Below are positions 7,388-16,181 of a DNA stretch of 64,000 bases, one piece after another. Every line of letters starts with the position of its first letter. Position 1 is the first letter of the stretch. Both the position numbers and the translations under genes were made by a program. The notes beneath the pieces were generated by a model, which had not been told where the DNA came from, did no database searches, and worked only from the letters and a program-made list of their open reading frames with translations. The stretch is from JAVBKX01 sp031553835. Its GTDB lineage: Bacteria > Bacteroidota > Bacteroidia > Bacteroidales > Azobacteroidaceae. The stretch covers positions 107,866-171,865 of the forward strand of contig JAVBKX010000023.1 of assembly GCA_031553835.1 (NCBI GenBank). The letters run 5' to 3'.

Positions 7388-7671
7388 AAGCAAAAAGGAT
7401 ATTCTGTGTGGTTGCCTATGATATTAAAAATGATCGATGCAGGGCGAAAGTTTCCAAATTATTAGAAAAATATGGAGTAAGAGTCAATTACAGTGTTTTT
7501 GAATGTTTGTTTACAGTACAGCAATTGGAAGAAACACAAGCAAAAACAGAAAAATTGATTGATAAAAAAGAAGATTCGCTTGTATATTATACAGTGTGTG
7601 TGGATTGTTATACTAAAACGATTTATCAGCCGAAGCGAAAAATAGCACATGAAATCACCAGAATTTTCTAA
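7381..7671 (+). CDS. cas2: CRISPR-associated endonuclease Cas2
   Basis: The protein has 96 residues, normal for Cas2. It begins with a ferredoxin-like strand containing the conserved Asp (FCVVAYDIKNDRCRAKVSKL; Asp at residue 14), then YGVRVNYSVFECLF. Cas2 dimers bridge Cas1 dimers in the adaptation complex. The start ATGGTGA (7381-7387) overlaps the RT-Cas1 stop, giving translational coupling. Together the two genes form a complete-looking adaptation module. Confidence 0.95.
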   Translation: MVKAKRIFCVVAYDIKNDRCRAKVSKLLEKYGVRVNYSVFECLFTVQQLEETQAKTEKLIDKKEDSLVYYTVCVDCYTKTIYQPKRKIAHEITRIF

Positions 7672-7702
7672 ATTTGTTGTTTCAATTAGATGATCAAACA
7701 AT

Positions 7703-8542
7703 ATGTCTTCTTCCATTATCAAATCAATAAAGATATACACAGACACGCAACCATTTACCCGGAAAGATATAAAATATCGTCAGGTTTTTCGCACCGGTGA
7801 GTTTAGCCGGTTGTATGTGGATGTGTTGATACAGAATCCATTCTGTGGCGAGAAAAATGATCAGTTGGAATTCCTGGTCGTTTTGTTTCGTTATAAACGT
7901 GAAATAGAACGCAAAAAAATCGAAGTCTGTTTATCTAAAGATGAAAAAGAGCAACTTTCAACAGTGTTTTTTGAAAATATTACAGAAATGGAACTTTTAC
8001 CTTATAAAGTGGGTGTTGTTTTCAATAATAAGCGAATAGAAGATGAGGCGTTTTTTGTGTATAAGATGCCGGAAGCATATACCGATTGTTTTCGAATACG
8101 GGATGTGATTATTTGTCCCGGAAATACCCTGGAGGAAAGAACATCACATGTAGTGATGGATATCCGGTCGCTTTCCCGCTTGGAATTTGTATTGCATGGC
8201 AAAAGCCTATTTAATGATTGGTTCTATGAATTTTTTGTCTCTTTATTTGATAGTAATGGAGAACTGATCGAAACGTGTATTGCTAATGGGTTTACAGAAC
8301 TGGAGGGTGACGATTTGTTTATGGTAGCTTGTGCTTTTGGAGAAAATCGGGAAGATTATTGGCGTCCAGGAAATTACCGGATTGAACTGATATTTATGAA
8401 TCAGAAAATATTAGTTATTCCTTTTACTGTGTCCGATTACAATATGACAGGTATGCGTTATTTGCAAATTTTACAACCCCATACTTATGAACAGCAGTGT
8501 CTCTTTCCTGTTAGCAGGTATGTTTTTTACTTAAAAAACTAA
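7703..8542 (+). CDS. Hypothetical protein downstream of cas2
   Basis: This 279-residue protein begins MSSSIIKSIKIYTDTQPFTR. It has no signal peptide, no membrane span and no recognised catalytic motif. The sequence is rich in aromatic residues and alternating strands (FRTGEFSRLYVDVLI, LEFVLHGKSLFNDWFYEFF, YWRPGNYRIELIFMN), suggesting a beta-sandwich made of two similar halves. It starts 31 nt after the cas2 stop on the same strand and ends 8 nt before the convergent mfd. It may therefore be a co-transcribed accessory or simply an unrelated neighbour. I do not recognise the family. Confidence 0.7.
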   Translation: MSSSIIKSIKIYTDTQPFTRKDIKYRQVFRTGEFSRLYVDVLIQNPFCGEKNDQLEFLVVLFRYKREIERKKIEVCLSKDEKEQLSTVFFENITEMELLPYKVGVVFNNKRIEDEAFFVYKMPEAYTDCFRIRDVIICPGNTLEERTSHVVMDIRSLSRLEFVLHGKSLFNDWFYEFFVSLFDSNGELIETCIANGFTELEGDDLFMVACAFGENREDYWRPGNYRIELIFMNQKILVIPFTVSDYNMTGMRYLQILQPHTYEQQCLFPVSRYVFYLKN

Positions 8543-8550
8543 GTGTCTTT

Positions 8551-11500
8551 TTATCCTCCGACTTCTTCCAAAATCCCACATGCCCTTTCCACATTCGGCA
8601 CCGCTTGAATAATGACCGAGCGCCGGTTGTTTTTCTCCTGCAACTGGCATTTTTTGTAATGTTGCTGCACATAAGCCAGCAATTTGTCAAAAGCATTACT
8701 TTGATAATAAGGAGAGTCGGTATTGTTGACCAAAAAGATCGTCATTTTGCCCTGTTTGAGAACGATCTTTTCCATTCCTAATTTTTTTGCCATCCGTTTC
8801 AGCCGGACAATACGAATTAATTCTTCGCCTTGTGGCGGTATTTTTCCAAACCGGTCTTCTAATTTTGCAGTAAATTTTAACATTTCGCTTTCTTCTTCCA
8901 GACTGTCTAATTCGCGATAGATGGCAATTCGCTCAGAGTCGTTGGGAATATACAGGGCTGGAAACAGCAACTCCAAATCGCTTTCGATTGTTGTTTCGAG
9001 TACATAATGTTCGCCGGTATCAATCTGGTTTTCATCTTTATACAATTCGGCAAATTCTTCATTTTTCAATTCCTGCACCGCTTCGTCCAGAATTTTTTGA
9101 TATGTTTCGTATCCCAAATCGGCAATAAAACCGCTTTGCTCCGCTCCAAGCATATTGCCGGCGCCACGAATATCCAAATCTTGCATCGCAATGTGAATAC
9201 CACTGCCTAATTCTGCAAAATTTTCAATAGCCTGTAGTCTTCTTCGGGCTTCCTGGCTTAATGTATGCAACGGAGGAGCCAACAGATAGCAGAATGCTTT
9301 CCGGTTGCTTCGTCCCACACGTCCTCTGAGCTGGTGCAGTTCGCTCAAGCCGAAATGATCGGCATTATTGATAATAATCGTATTGGCATTGGGAATGTCG
9401 ATTCCGTTTTCTATGATGGTGGTGGCAATTAGTACATCGTATTCATAATTGGCAAAATCAGAAATAATTTCTTCCAGTTTGTGCGGATCCATTTGTCCAT
9501 GTCCGACAGCAATTCGCGCATCGGGGACTTCCCGTTTCACTAATTTCTCCAATTCAAGAATGGTGTGTACCCGATTATTAATGACGAAAACCTGTCCGTT
9601 GCGGCTCATTTCAAACCCGATAGCTTCCCGGATAATATCGCCTCCGAAACGATGGATTTCGGTTTGTATCGGATAACGGTTGGGTGGGGGAGTCGTGATT
9701 GACGACAAGTCGCGCGCTCCCATTAAACTGAATTGTAACGTACGGGGAATTGGTGTGGCAGTAAGTGTAAGCGTATCTACATTACTTTTGAGCTGTTTCA
9801 ATTTTTCTTTGATACTTACTCCGAATTTTTGCTCTTCGTCAATAATCAGTAATCCCAGATCTTTGAACTGTACGTCATTGCTGACTAATCGATGTGTTCC
9901 AATGATAATGTCTAATTTCCCTGATTTTAATTTTTCCAGCATTTCTTTAGCATCACTGGTTTTCCTGGCGCGGGAAATATAATCAATCGAACAAGGAAAG
10001 TCGGCCAATCGTTCGCGGAAAGTTTTGTAATGCTGATAGGCGAGGAGCGTGGTTGGTACCAAGACCGCCACTTGCTTCCCGTCTGTCACAGCTTTAAATG
10101 CGGCACGAATTGCCACTTCTGTTTTACCGAAACCAACATCGCCGCAAACCAGCCGATCCATCGGACGGACATTCTCCATGTCCCGTTTTACCTCGATTGT
10201 TGCTTTTTCCTGATCGGGAGTGTCTTCGTACAGAAAGGAAGCTTCCAGTTCACGTTGCAGGTAAGTATCGGGCGAAAAGGCAAAACCTTTTTCCTGTCGG
10301 CGCCTGGAATAGAGCCGGATCAAGTCTTGCGCAATATCTTTGACCTTTTTCTTGGTTTTGTTTTTCAGATTGTCCCAGGCCGGTGAACCGATTTTGTTCA
10401 GTCGTGGCGGTTCACCGTCTTTCCCTCTGTATTTGGAAATTTTATGCAATGAATGAATACTGACAAAAACAATATCGTCGTTCAGGAAAGTTAATTTGAT
10501 GACTTCCTGCATTTTGTCATTCATTGGAGTGCGGATTAATCCGCCGAATTTACCGATGCCATGATCGACATGCACCACATAGTCGCCTTGTTTAAATTCT
10601 TGTAATTCTTTGAGGGATAATGCTACTTTTCCCGAGCGCGCCCGGTCTGATTTGAGATTGTATTTGTGAAAACGATCAAAAAGCTGGTGATCGGTAAAAA
10701 AGCAGGATTTCAGCGCATGGTCTGTAAATCCTTCATGTAATGTGTGCAATATAGGAGTGAACGAAATATTATCCTCCCTGTCTTCAAAAATAGACTGGAT
10801 GCGTTTGATTTGTTTTTCGCTGTCGCTCAGAATGAATAACCGGTAATTTTTGGCTTGCAGCTCTTGAAATGATTGCGCAACCAAATCAAAATTCTTATGA
10901 AAAGAAGGTTGAGGCTCTGTAGAAAATTCGATCACAGCATTATTCGAATGCAGAGCAATTGCCGATGAAGGCCTGTTGAGTCCGATACGGAAATAATTGC
11001 CGGCGGCTTTCCTGATTTCATCGGCCGGAGTGAGCAGGAGCCGGATTGTTTCCAGCGATGGAAAAGTCTCTTCATTTGCGACGATCGGTTCTTCATTCCA
11101 GGTTGCGTCTATTTTTTCGTAAGCCCATTCTTCATGCTGGAACATCAACAAGGTATCTTGATCCAGATAAGAAAACAAGTTGGTTTCGGAAAGATCTTTT
11201 TGAGTGGAAATAATTTGAATTTGCTGCAATTTTTCTTTAGAAAGTTGAGTTTCCACATCAAAACTACGAATGCTTTCCACTTCATCGCCGAAAAAATCGA
11301 TACGAAACGGTAATTCGCAAGAATAGGAAAAAACGTCGATAATCGATCCTCTTATAGCATATTGCCCGGGTTCATATACATAATCAACATATTCAAAACC
11401 GTATGAGTCCAATATGTCGGAAACAAAAGTGCTGTCAATTTTTTCATTAACGCTAATAGTTAATGTGTTATTTTTCAGATTTTTGCCTGAAACGACTTTT

Positions 11501-11892
11501 TCAGCCAGCGCTTCCGGATAAGAAACGATGAGGTATGGATTGTTGGAAGACGTATTGAGTTTGCCCAATACTTCCGTGCGCAAAATATCATTGGCAGCAT
11601 CACGTTGTCCGTAACGTATATTACGCTTAAAAGCGGAAGGGAAAAATAATACATGATCGTCGCCTAAAATCTGGCAACAATCATGATAGAAATATCCCGC
11701 TTCTTCCAGATCGTTCACAATGCAAAGAATATTGCGTTTGGTCTGTTCAAATAAAGCGGTTATAACCAGGCTTTTGGAAGAACCAATTAGTCCCGACAGA
11801 TAAAGTTGTTGTTTACGTTCGTTTAGAACAACGAGGCTTGCTTTGACAAAAGGGTGCTGATTATATAATAAATGTAAATCCGATGCTTGCAA
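8551..11892 (-). CDS. mfd: Transcription-repair coupling factor Mfd
   Basis: The protein has 1113 residues. Mfd removes RNA polymerase stalled at DNA lesions and recruits UvrA. The order is the expected one: UvrB-like N-terminal region, the RNA polymerase-interaction domain (QGDYVVHVDHGIGKFGG), a superfamily 2 translocase with Walker A GDVGFGKTEVAIRAA near residue 585, DEEQ near 684, TATPIPRTLQ, and QLRGRVGRS in motif VI, then the C-terminal TRCF domain. Translation appears to begin at TTG (11892), because no ATG precedes the conserved start. The -7 box at 11909-11916 on the same strand fits this. It is transcribed divergently from the mannosyltransferase gene. Confidence 0.97.
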   Translation of the reverse strand: MQASDLHLLYNQHPFVKASLVVLNERKQQLYLSGLIGSSKSLVITALFEQTKRNILCIVNDLEEAGYFYHDCCQILGDDHVLFFPSAFKRNIRYGQRDAANDILRTEVLGKLNTSSNNPYLIVSYPEALAEKVVSGKNLKNNTLTISVNEKIDSTFVSDILDSYGFEYVDYVYEPGQYAIRGSIIDVFSYSCELPFRIDFFGDEVESIRSFDVETQLSKEKLQQIQIISTQKDLSETNLFSYLDQDTLLMFQHEEWAYEKIDATWNEEPIVANEETFPSLETIRLLLTPADEIRKAAGNYFRIGLNRPSSAIALHSNNAVIEFSTEPQPSFHKNFDLVAQSFQELQAKNYRLFILSDSEKQIKRIQSIFEDREDNISFTPILHTLHEGFTDHALKSCFFTDHQLFDRFHKYNLKSDRARSGKVALSLKELQEFKQGDYVVHVDHGIGKFGGLIRTPMNDKMQEVIKLTFLNDDIVFVSIHSLHKISKYRGKDGEPPRLNKIGSPAWDNLKNKTKKKVKDIAQDLIRLYSRRRQEKGFAFSPDTYLQRELEASFLYEDTPDQEKATIEVKRDMENVRPMDRLVCGDVGFGKTEVAIRAAFKAVTDGKQVAVLVPTTLLAYQHYKTFRERLADFPCSIDYISRARKTSDAKEMLEKLKSGKLDIIIGTHRLVSNDVQFKDLGLLIIDEEQKFGVSIKEKLKQLKSNVDTLTLTATPIPRTLQFSLMGARDLSSITTPPPNRYPIQTEIHRFGGDIIREAIGFEMSRNGQVFVINNRVHTILELEKLVKREVPDARIAVGHGQMDPHKLEEIISDFANYEYDVLIATTIIENGIDIPNANTIIINNADHFGLSELHQLRGRVGRSNRKAFCYLLAPPLHTLSQEARRRLQAIENFAELGSGIHIAMQDLDIRGAGNMLGAEQSGFIADLGYETYQKILDEAVQELKNEEFAELYKDENQIDTGEHYVLETTIESDLELLFPALYIPNDSERIAIYRELDSLEEESEMLKFTAKLEDRFGKIPPQGEELIRIVRLKRMAKKLGMEKIVLKQGKMTIFLVNNTDSPYYQSNAFDKLLAYVQQHYKKCQLQEKNNRRSVIIQAVPNVERACGILEEVGG

Positions 11893-11908
11893 TGTCTTAA
11901 ATTTTGTG

Positions 11909-11916
11909 CAAAAGTA
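11909..11916 (-). promoter_or_regulatory. -7 box (TACTTTTG) of mfd
   Basis: Exact TAnnTTTG match on the minus strand, 17 nt before the proposed TTG start. Confidence 0.5.
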
Positions 11917-11938
11917 ACGAATATAAACAAATATGACG

Positions 11939-11946
11939 TATCTTTG
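11939..11946 (+). promoter_or_regulatory. -7 box (TATCTTTG) of the mannosyltransferase gene
   Basis: Exact TAnnTTTG match 25 nt before the ATG at 11971. It excludes upstream in-frame starts for that gene. Confidence 0.55.
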
Positions 11947-11970
11947 AATGCTAAAAATGATTATATTTTA

Positions 11971-12708
11971 ATGAGTGACAGTGTTGTATTAATTCCCACT
12001 TATAACGAAAAAGAGAACATCGAAAAGATGATCCGGAAAGTTTTTTCATTGCAACACTCTTTTGATCTGCTTGTTATTGACGACGGTTCTCCGGATGGTA
12101 CCGGAGCCATCGTTAAATCCTTACAATCCGAATTTCCGGAGCAGCTTTATTTGATTGAGCGGGAGAAGAAGCAAGGTTTGGGTACGGCCTATATTTGTGG
12201 CTTTAAGTGGGCGATTCAGCGAAGCTATCCGTATATTTTTGAAATGGATGCCGATTTTTCTCACAATCCGGAAGATTTACTCCGTTTACATGCGGCTTGT
12301 GCAGAAGGAGGTGTGGATTTAGCTATCGGTTCGCGCTATATTTCGGGAGTAAATGTTGTGAACTGGCCGCTTTCGAGAGTATTGATGTCCTATTGCGCCT
12401 CTCAGTATGTACGCTTGATTTCACGTATGAAAATTGCGGATACAACTGCCGGTTTTGTATGTTATCGCCGGGAAGTCTTGGAAACCATAAACTTAGATAA
12501 AATTCGTTTTAAAGGATACGGATTTCAGATTGAAATGAAATTTACCGCCTATAAATGCGGTTTTACATTGAAAGAGATTCCGATTATTTTTATCAATCGT
12601 GTGGACGGTTCGTCTAAGATGAGTGGCGGAATTTTCGGAGAAGCGTTGCTGGGGGTGATTCAAATGAAATGGAGTAGTTTTTTTAAGAAATATCCGCAGA
12701 AGAAATAA
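11971..12708 (+). CDS. Polyprenol monophosphomannose synthase (GT2 family)
   Basis: The protein has 245 residues from the ATG at 11971. The longer in-frame opening from 11887 is rejected because the -7 box lies inside it. It shows the GT2 fold: VVLIPTYNEKENIEKMI at the N-terminus, LLVIDDGSPDGTG, the metal-binding DAD in FEMDADFSHNPEDL, and RGY-like FKGYGFQIEMK. It would transfer mannose (or another hexose) from the GDP- or UDP-sugar to polyprenyl phosphate, supplying a lipid-linked donor for envelope glycosylation. There is no C-terminal membrane domain, as in bacterial single-domain Ppm1/DPM1 enzymes. The toxin-like pair and pyrC follow on the same strand. Confidence 0.9.
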   Translation: MSDSVVLIPTYNEKENIEKMIRKVFSLQHSFDLLVIDDGSPDGTGAIVKSLQSEFPEQLYLIEREKKQGLGTAYICGFKWAIQRSYPYIFEMDADFSHNPEDLLRLHAACAEGGVDLAIGSRYISGVNVVNWPLSRVLMSYCASQYVRLISRMKIADTTAGFVCYRREVLETINLDKIRFKGYGFQIEMKFTAYKCGFTLKEIPIIFINRVDGSSKMSGGIFGEALLGVIQMKWSSFFKKYPQKK

Positions 12709-12731
12709 TCTGTTCCTAATGAAATTTGTAT

Positions 12732-12739
12732 TATTTTTG
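12732..12739 (+). promoter_or_regulatory. -7 box (TATTTTTG) upstream of the toxin-antitoxin-like pair
   Basis: TAnnTTTG match 20 nt before the ATG at 12760. It could drive the TA-like pair together with pyrC and the DUF3109 gene. Confidence 0.4.
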
Positions 12740-12759
12740 TAAGTAAAATCAAGATAGCA

Positions 12760-12969
12760 ATGACTACGGTACGAATAACAATAGATGATAATTTGCCTTT
12801 TTCAAAATTGAAAGAGATGCTTTCTGCTTTACCGGGAGTGAAAGCTATTGAGGTTATCAAGGACGTGAAAAACCGAAAGAAATACAAACAACAAGAAGAG
12901 GAAGAAAAAGAATTATTTTTAACCAACTCAAAAAGAGCTATGTTGACTCAAATTGAGAAATACCTTTAA
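12760..12969 (+). CDS. Small acidic/basic protein, candidate antitoxin
   Basis: This 69-residue protein starts MTTVRITIDDNLPFSKLKEM and ends in a charged helix (KNRKKYKQQEEEEKELFLTN). It shows an N-terminal beta-alpha segment and a C-terminal helical tail, which fits an antitoxin that folds on its toxin. The gene ends 3 nt before a PemK/MazF-like gene. The role is inferred from position and size; the family is not recognised. Confidence 0.6.
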   Translation: MTTVRITIDDNLPFSKLKEMLSALPGVKAIEVIKDVKNRKKYKQQEEEEKELFLTNSKRAMLTQIEKYL

Positions 12970-12972
12970 CAG

Positions 12973-13266
12973 ATGATCCATCAACGAGAAATCGTGGAAG
13001 TGAATTTTTTGTTTCCCGATGGTAAAACCAAACCTCACATGGCGATTGTAATATCCAATGATGATCTTTTTGAAGAAGAACAATTTTTTTATATTGCAAT
13101 GATCTCTTCAAAAAACTATAAACCTCATTATACTTTTGAGTTGAAAAATGAAATGCTATCTAAACCATTACAATGTAAAAGTTATGTAGTTTGCCAGTTG
13201 ATTGGAGGTTATACAGAAAGAGATGTGGTACGAAAGTGTGGTTATGTCAAATTTGAAGCCCGATGA
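12973..13266 (+). CDS. PemK/MazF-like type II toxin
   Basis: The protein has 97 residues. The opening IHQREIVEVNFLFPDGKTKPHMAIVIS follows the MazF/PemK pattern (RGDIVxVDF...KxRPxlVIS), with AMISS following as in the core strand. MazF-type toxins are RNA endonucleases. The usual basic residue of the RP motif is replaced by K-P-H. The stop codon overlaps the pyrC start (ATGA, 13263-13266), so the two are translationally coupled. Whether it still cleaves RNA cannot be told from sequence. Confidence 0.75.
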   Translation: MIHQREIVEVNFLFPDGKTKPHMAIVISNDDLFEEEQFFYIAMISSKNYKPHYTFELKNEMLSKPLQCKSYVVCQLIGGYTERDVVRKCGYVKFEAR

Positions 13267-14597
13267 TTTTAATACAGAATGCTCAAATAATTAATGAAGG
13301 CCAGCGATTTTGTGGTTCAGTCGCTATTGAAGGCAATACTATTTCTGCGATTTATCCCCATGAAGTACCTGAGCAGGTTTTGCAACAAGCCGAGATTATC
13401 AATGCTGAAGGACTGTGGCTGTTGCCCGGCGCCATTGACGATCAGGTTCATTTCCGGGAACCGGGATTGACTCATAAAGGCGATATTCACAGCGAATCGC
13501 GGGCGGCAGTAGCAGGCGGCGTGACTTCATTTATGGATATGCCCAATACTATGCCGCAAACGACAACGATCGACGCCCTGAATTACAAATTTGATCTCGC
13601 CTCCGAAAAATCATTAGCCAATTACAGTTTTTTTATTGGCGCAACGAATGATAATTTGGCTGAACTAAAAAAAGAGGGCGCCCGGCGTGCAACAGCAGTT
13701 AAAGTATTTATGGGTTCTTCTACCGGCAATATGCTTGTTGATAACAAAACGATGCTGGAATCGCTGTTTCGTGAAATAGACATGATTATTGCAACTCATT
13801 GCGAAAGCGAAGCGATCATCAGGCAAAATATTGCTTATTATACGGAAAAATTCGGCAATCAGTTGGATGTATCTTACCACTCTAAAATACGAAGTGAGGA
13901 AGCATGCTATGCCTCGTCTTCAGAAGCTGTTGCATTGGCTTCCAAATATAATTCCCGGTTGCATCTTTTTCATTTGTCAACAGGAAAAGAAATATCGTTA
14001 TTAAGCAATGCTCCTTTAAAAGATAAACGGATTACAGGCGAAGTTTGTGTACATCATTTATGGTTTAGCGATGAAGATTATCTTCAATACGGTACGCGGA
14101 TCAAATGGAATCCGGCAATCAAACAGGTCTCCGATCGGGAAGCCCTGCGAAAAGCCTTGAAAGATAATCGATTGGATATTGTTGCTACTGACCATGCACC
14201 ACATACTCCGGCAGAAAAACAGGGCTCGTGTCTTGAAGCCGCTTCCGGTGGTCCTATGGTACAACATTCGTTAGTTGCCATGTTGGAATTATGCAAACAA
14301 GGAGTATTTACTCCGGAATTAGTGGTGACTAAAATGTGCCATGCCCCGGCAGATTTATTCCGGTTAAAAAATCGCGGATATATCTGTTCCGGATATTATG
14401 CGGATTTGGTGTTGGTAAATCCGAATCAATCATGGACGGTTTCTAAAGAAAATCTTTTATATAAATGCGGATGGTCGCCTTTGGAAGGACTGTCATTTTC
14501 AAGTCGGGTGGTAACAACGTTTGTGAATGGTCATAAGGTTTATGATCGGGGTGCATTTGACGAAACATATCGGGGAATGGAATTAGCCCATGATTAA
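13263..14597 (+). CDS. pyrC: Dihydroorotase
   Basis: The protein has 444 residues and belongs to the amidohydrolase superfamily. It cyclises carbamoyl aspartate to dihydroorotate in pyrimidine synthesis. Motifs are GAIDDQVHFREPGLTHKGD near 58-76, which carries the metal-binding H-x-R variant of class I dihydroorotases, FMGSSTGNM with the Lys region near 150, ATHCESE, HLFHLST, and ATDHAPHTPAEK near 317 with the catalytic Asp. In many Bacteroidota this gene directly follows the polyprenol-phosphate mannosyltransferase; here a toxin-like pair lies between them. The start is fixed by the ATGA overlap. Confidence 0.95.
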   Translation: MILIQNAQIINEGQRFCGSVAIEGNTISAIYPHEVPEQVLQQAEIINAEGLWLLPGAIDDQVHFREPGLTHKGDIHSESRAAVAGGVTSFMDMPNTMPQTTTIDALNYKFDLASEKSLANYSFFIGATNDNLAELKKEGARRATAVKVFMGSSTGNMLVDNKTMLESLFREIDMIIATHCESEAIIRQNIAYYTEKFGNQLDVSYHSKIRSEEACYASSSEAVALASKYNSRLHLFHLSTGKEISLLSNAPLKDKRITGEVCVHHLWFSDEDYLQYGTRIKWNPAIKQVSDREALRKALKDNRLDIVATDHAPHTPAEKQGSCLEAASGGPMVQHSLVAMLELCKQGVFTPELVVTKMCHAPADLFRLKNRGYICSGYYADLVLVNPNQSWTVSKENLLYKCGWSPLEGLSFSSRVVTTFVNGHKVYDRGAFDETYRGMELAHD

Positions 14598-14606
14598 AAA
14601 AGTACA

Positions 14607-15182
14607 ATGATACAGATCGAAAATACGATAGTCAGTTTTGATATCTTAGAATCCATGTTCTTGTGTAATTTGGCTGCCTGTAAAGGTATTTGCTGTGTAG
14701 AAGGCGATGCCGGAGCGCCGGTGGAACGGGAAGAAGTCTCTTTGTTGGAAGCTGCATTGCCTTTGGTATGGGATGATTTGTCAGAAAAAGCACGACAAGT
14801 GATCGATCGGCAAGGCGTCGTTTATTTAGACGAAGATGGAGAATATGTCACCTCCATTGTCAACGGAAAAGATTGCGTATTTACCTGCTATGATGAAAAC
14901 GGCGTGTGTAAATGTGCTTTGGAAAAAGCGTACCGGATGGGGAAAAATGATTTTTACAAACCCGTGTCCTGTCATTTATATCCGATTCGTGTTGCTAAAT
15001 ATAAAAATTTTCTCGCGGTCAACTATCATAAATGGTCGGTCTGCCGGTCTGCTGTTGAATGTGGAAATGCAGCACAACTTCCTGTATATCAATTTCTGAA
15101 AGAACCGTTGATCCGTAAATTCGGAGCCGGTTGGTATGGTCAGTTGGAGGCTGTAGCCAACGAATACAAGCGCAAACTATAA
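14607..15182 (+). CDS. DUF3109 family cysteine-rich protein
   Basis: The protein has 191 residues with a Cys-rich pattern: FLCNLAACKGICCVEGDAGAP near 18-38, FTCYDENGVCKCALEKAY near 90-107, and a later SCHLYPIRV and WSVCRSAVECG. The layout matches DUF3109/YkgJ-like proteins, which have clustered cysteines thought to bind metal or an iron-sulfur centre. The biochemical role is unknown. It starts 9 nt after pyrC and overlaps the convergent glsB-like gene end by 6 nt. Confidence 0.85.
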   Translation: MIQIENTIVSFDILESMFLCNLAACKGICCVEGDAGAPVEREEVSLLEAALPLVWDDLSEKARQVIDRQGVVYLDEDGEYVTSIVNGKDCVFTCYDENGVCKCALEKAYRMGKNDFYKPVSCHLYPIRVAKYKNFLAVNYHKWSVCRSAVECGNAAQLPVYQFLKEPLIRKFGAGWYGQLEAVANEYKRKL

Positions 15183-16178
15183 ATTTTCGTTGGGCGGAGT
15201 CCGTTTGATCATCTGGCGAATTCTGTCCAGGATGCGTTGGGTTGGTCTTTCCTGGATGAATGATTCGATGTGACGCAGTTTCTTTTCTTCGAAAATTTCT
15301 TCGAAGTCGATTAAAATGCCGGTTTCTTCCACATCGCCAAAAGTGTCGTTAATAGCCGTTCCGAATACTTTCATACTCGGCGACAAACTCATGTAAGCGC
15401 TTACCAAAGGTGGAATATTGATGCCGAATTTGCGAACTTCGGTGTTCAGAATTTTATAATCTTCTTTGTAATTCCTTCCGCTAAAAATCTCATTCATGTG
15501 ATTGTAATCCGTATGGGTTTCCAGCGAAAGAATGGGATACACCAAGTCGTTGTGATCGGCAAAATATTTATTCAGGAAAAACAGGATCATGTTGCGAGCT
15601 TCGGCATTGTAAGTATTGTACATCGTTACTTTTCCGAAATAATATTGCAGTGACGGATCAACGACGGAAAGAGCGCCTAAACCGTCCCACAGATTATCGA
15701 GGGCAAACAGTCCTTTGGCTCCGGCTTTAGAAGATTGATAATCCAGCGAGACATACGACCGCCCCAATTCGACAGTGCGGGGAAGGTATTCCCTGATAAA
15801 TTGTTTGGAGAAATAAAACAATTCGCTTGTCGCCAGGTTGGAGGGTTGTCCCTCTTCGTTCACAATGACTTCATTTCCGCATAAAAATCGGTATCCTCCC
15901 AGAATTTCCTCTTCTTCCGGATCCCAAACGATCAATTGCCGGTATGGATTTTCCATTGTATCGAAATGATCGATATCGCACGGTAATCCTGTACCGCCTC
16001 CATAATAGCGGAATGCTACTTCGCGCTGCCGACCTACTTCTTGCATCAGGTTAGGAGCATTGTGCGCAGTGAAAATATAAATTTCGTTTCCCGACTTATT
16101 CGTTTTCCGCAGTAATTTATCTTTCGTTAATTCCGCTTTAATACGATTCCTGTCCACTTTGGGAATAATCTCTTCCAT
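15177..16178 (-). CDS. glsB: GNAT-fold N-acyltransferase of the OlsB/GlsB type (glycine lipid synthesis)
   Basis: The protein has 333 residues. It contains REVAFRYYGGGTGLPCDIDHFD near 51-73 and QLIVWDPEEEEILGGYRFLCG, typical of the 'hemolysin'/OlsB family of acyl-ACP-dependent N-acyltransferases. In Bacteroides, GlsB acylates glycine and GlsA adds the second, O-linked fatty acid to make glycine lipid (established knowledge). It begins 3 nt after the acyltransferase gene ends, supporting a functional pair. At 333 residues it is longer than classical OlsB, with an extra C-terminal region. Confidence 0.82.
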   Translation of the reverse strand: MEEIIPKVDRNRIKAELTKDKLLRKTNKSGNEIYIFTAHNAPNLMQEVGRQREVAFRYYGGGTGLPCDIDHFDTMENPYRQLIVWDPEEEEILGGYRFLCGNEVIVNEEGQPSNLATSELFYFSKQFIREYLPRTVELGRSYVSLDYQSSKAGAKGLFALDNLWDGLGALSVVDPSLQYYFGKVTMYNTYNAEARNMILFFLNKYFADHNDLVYPILSLETHTDYNHMNEIFSGRNYKEDYKILNTEVRKFGINIPPLVSAYMSLSPSMKVFGTAINDTFGDVEETGILIDFEEIFEEKKLRHIESFIQERPTQRILDRIRQMIKRTPPNENL

Positions 16179-16181
16179 ACA

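Noticed and set aside
11887..11970. Longer N-terminus for the mannosyltransferase
   Set aside because: The -7 box at 11939-11946 lies within it and the conserved GT2 start fits the ATG at 11971.
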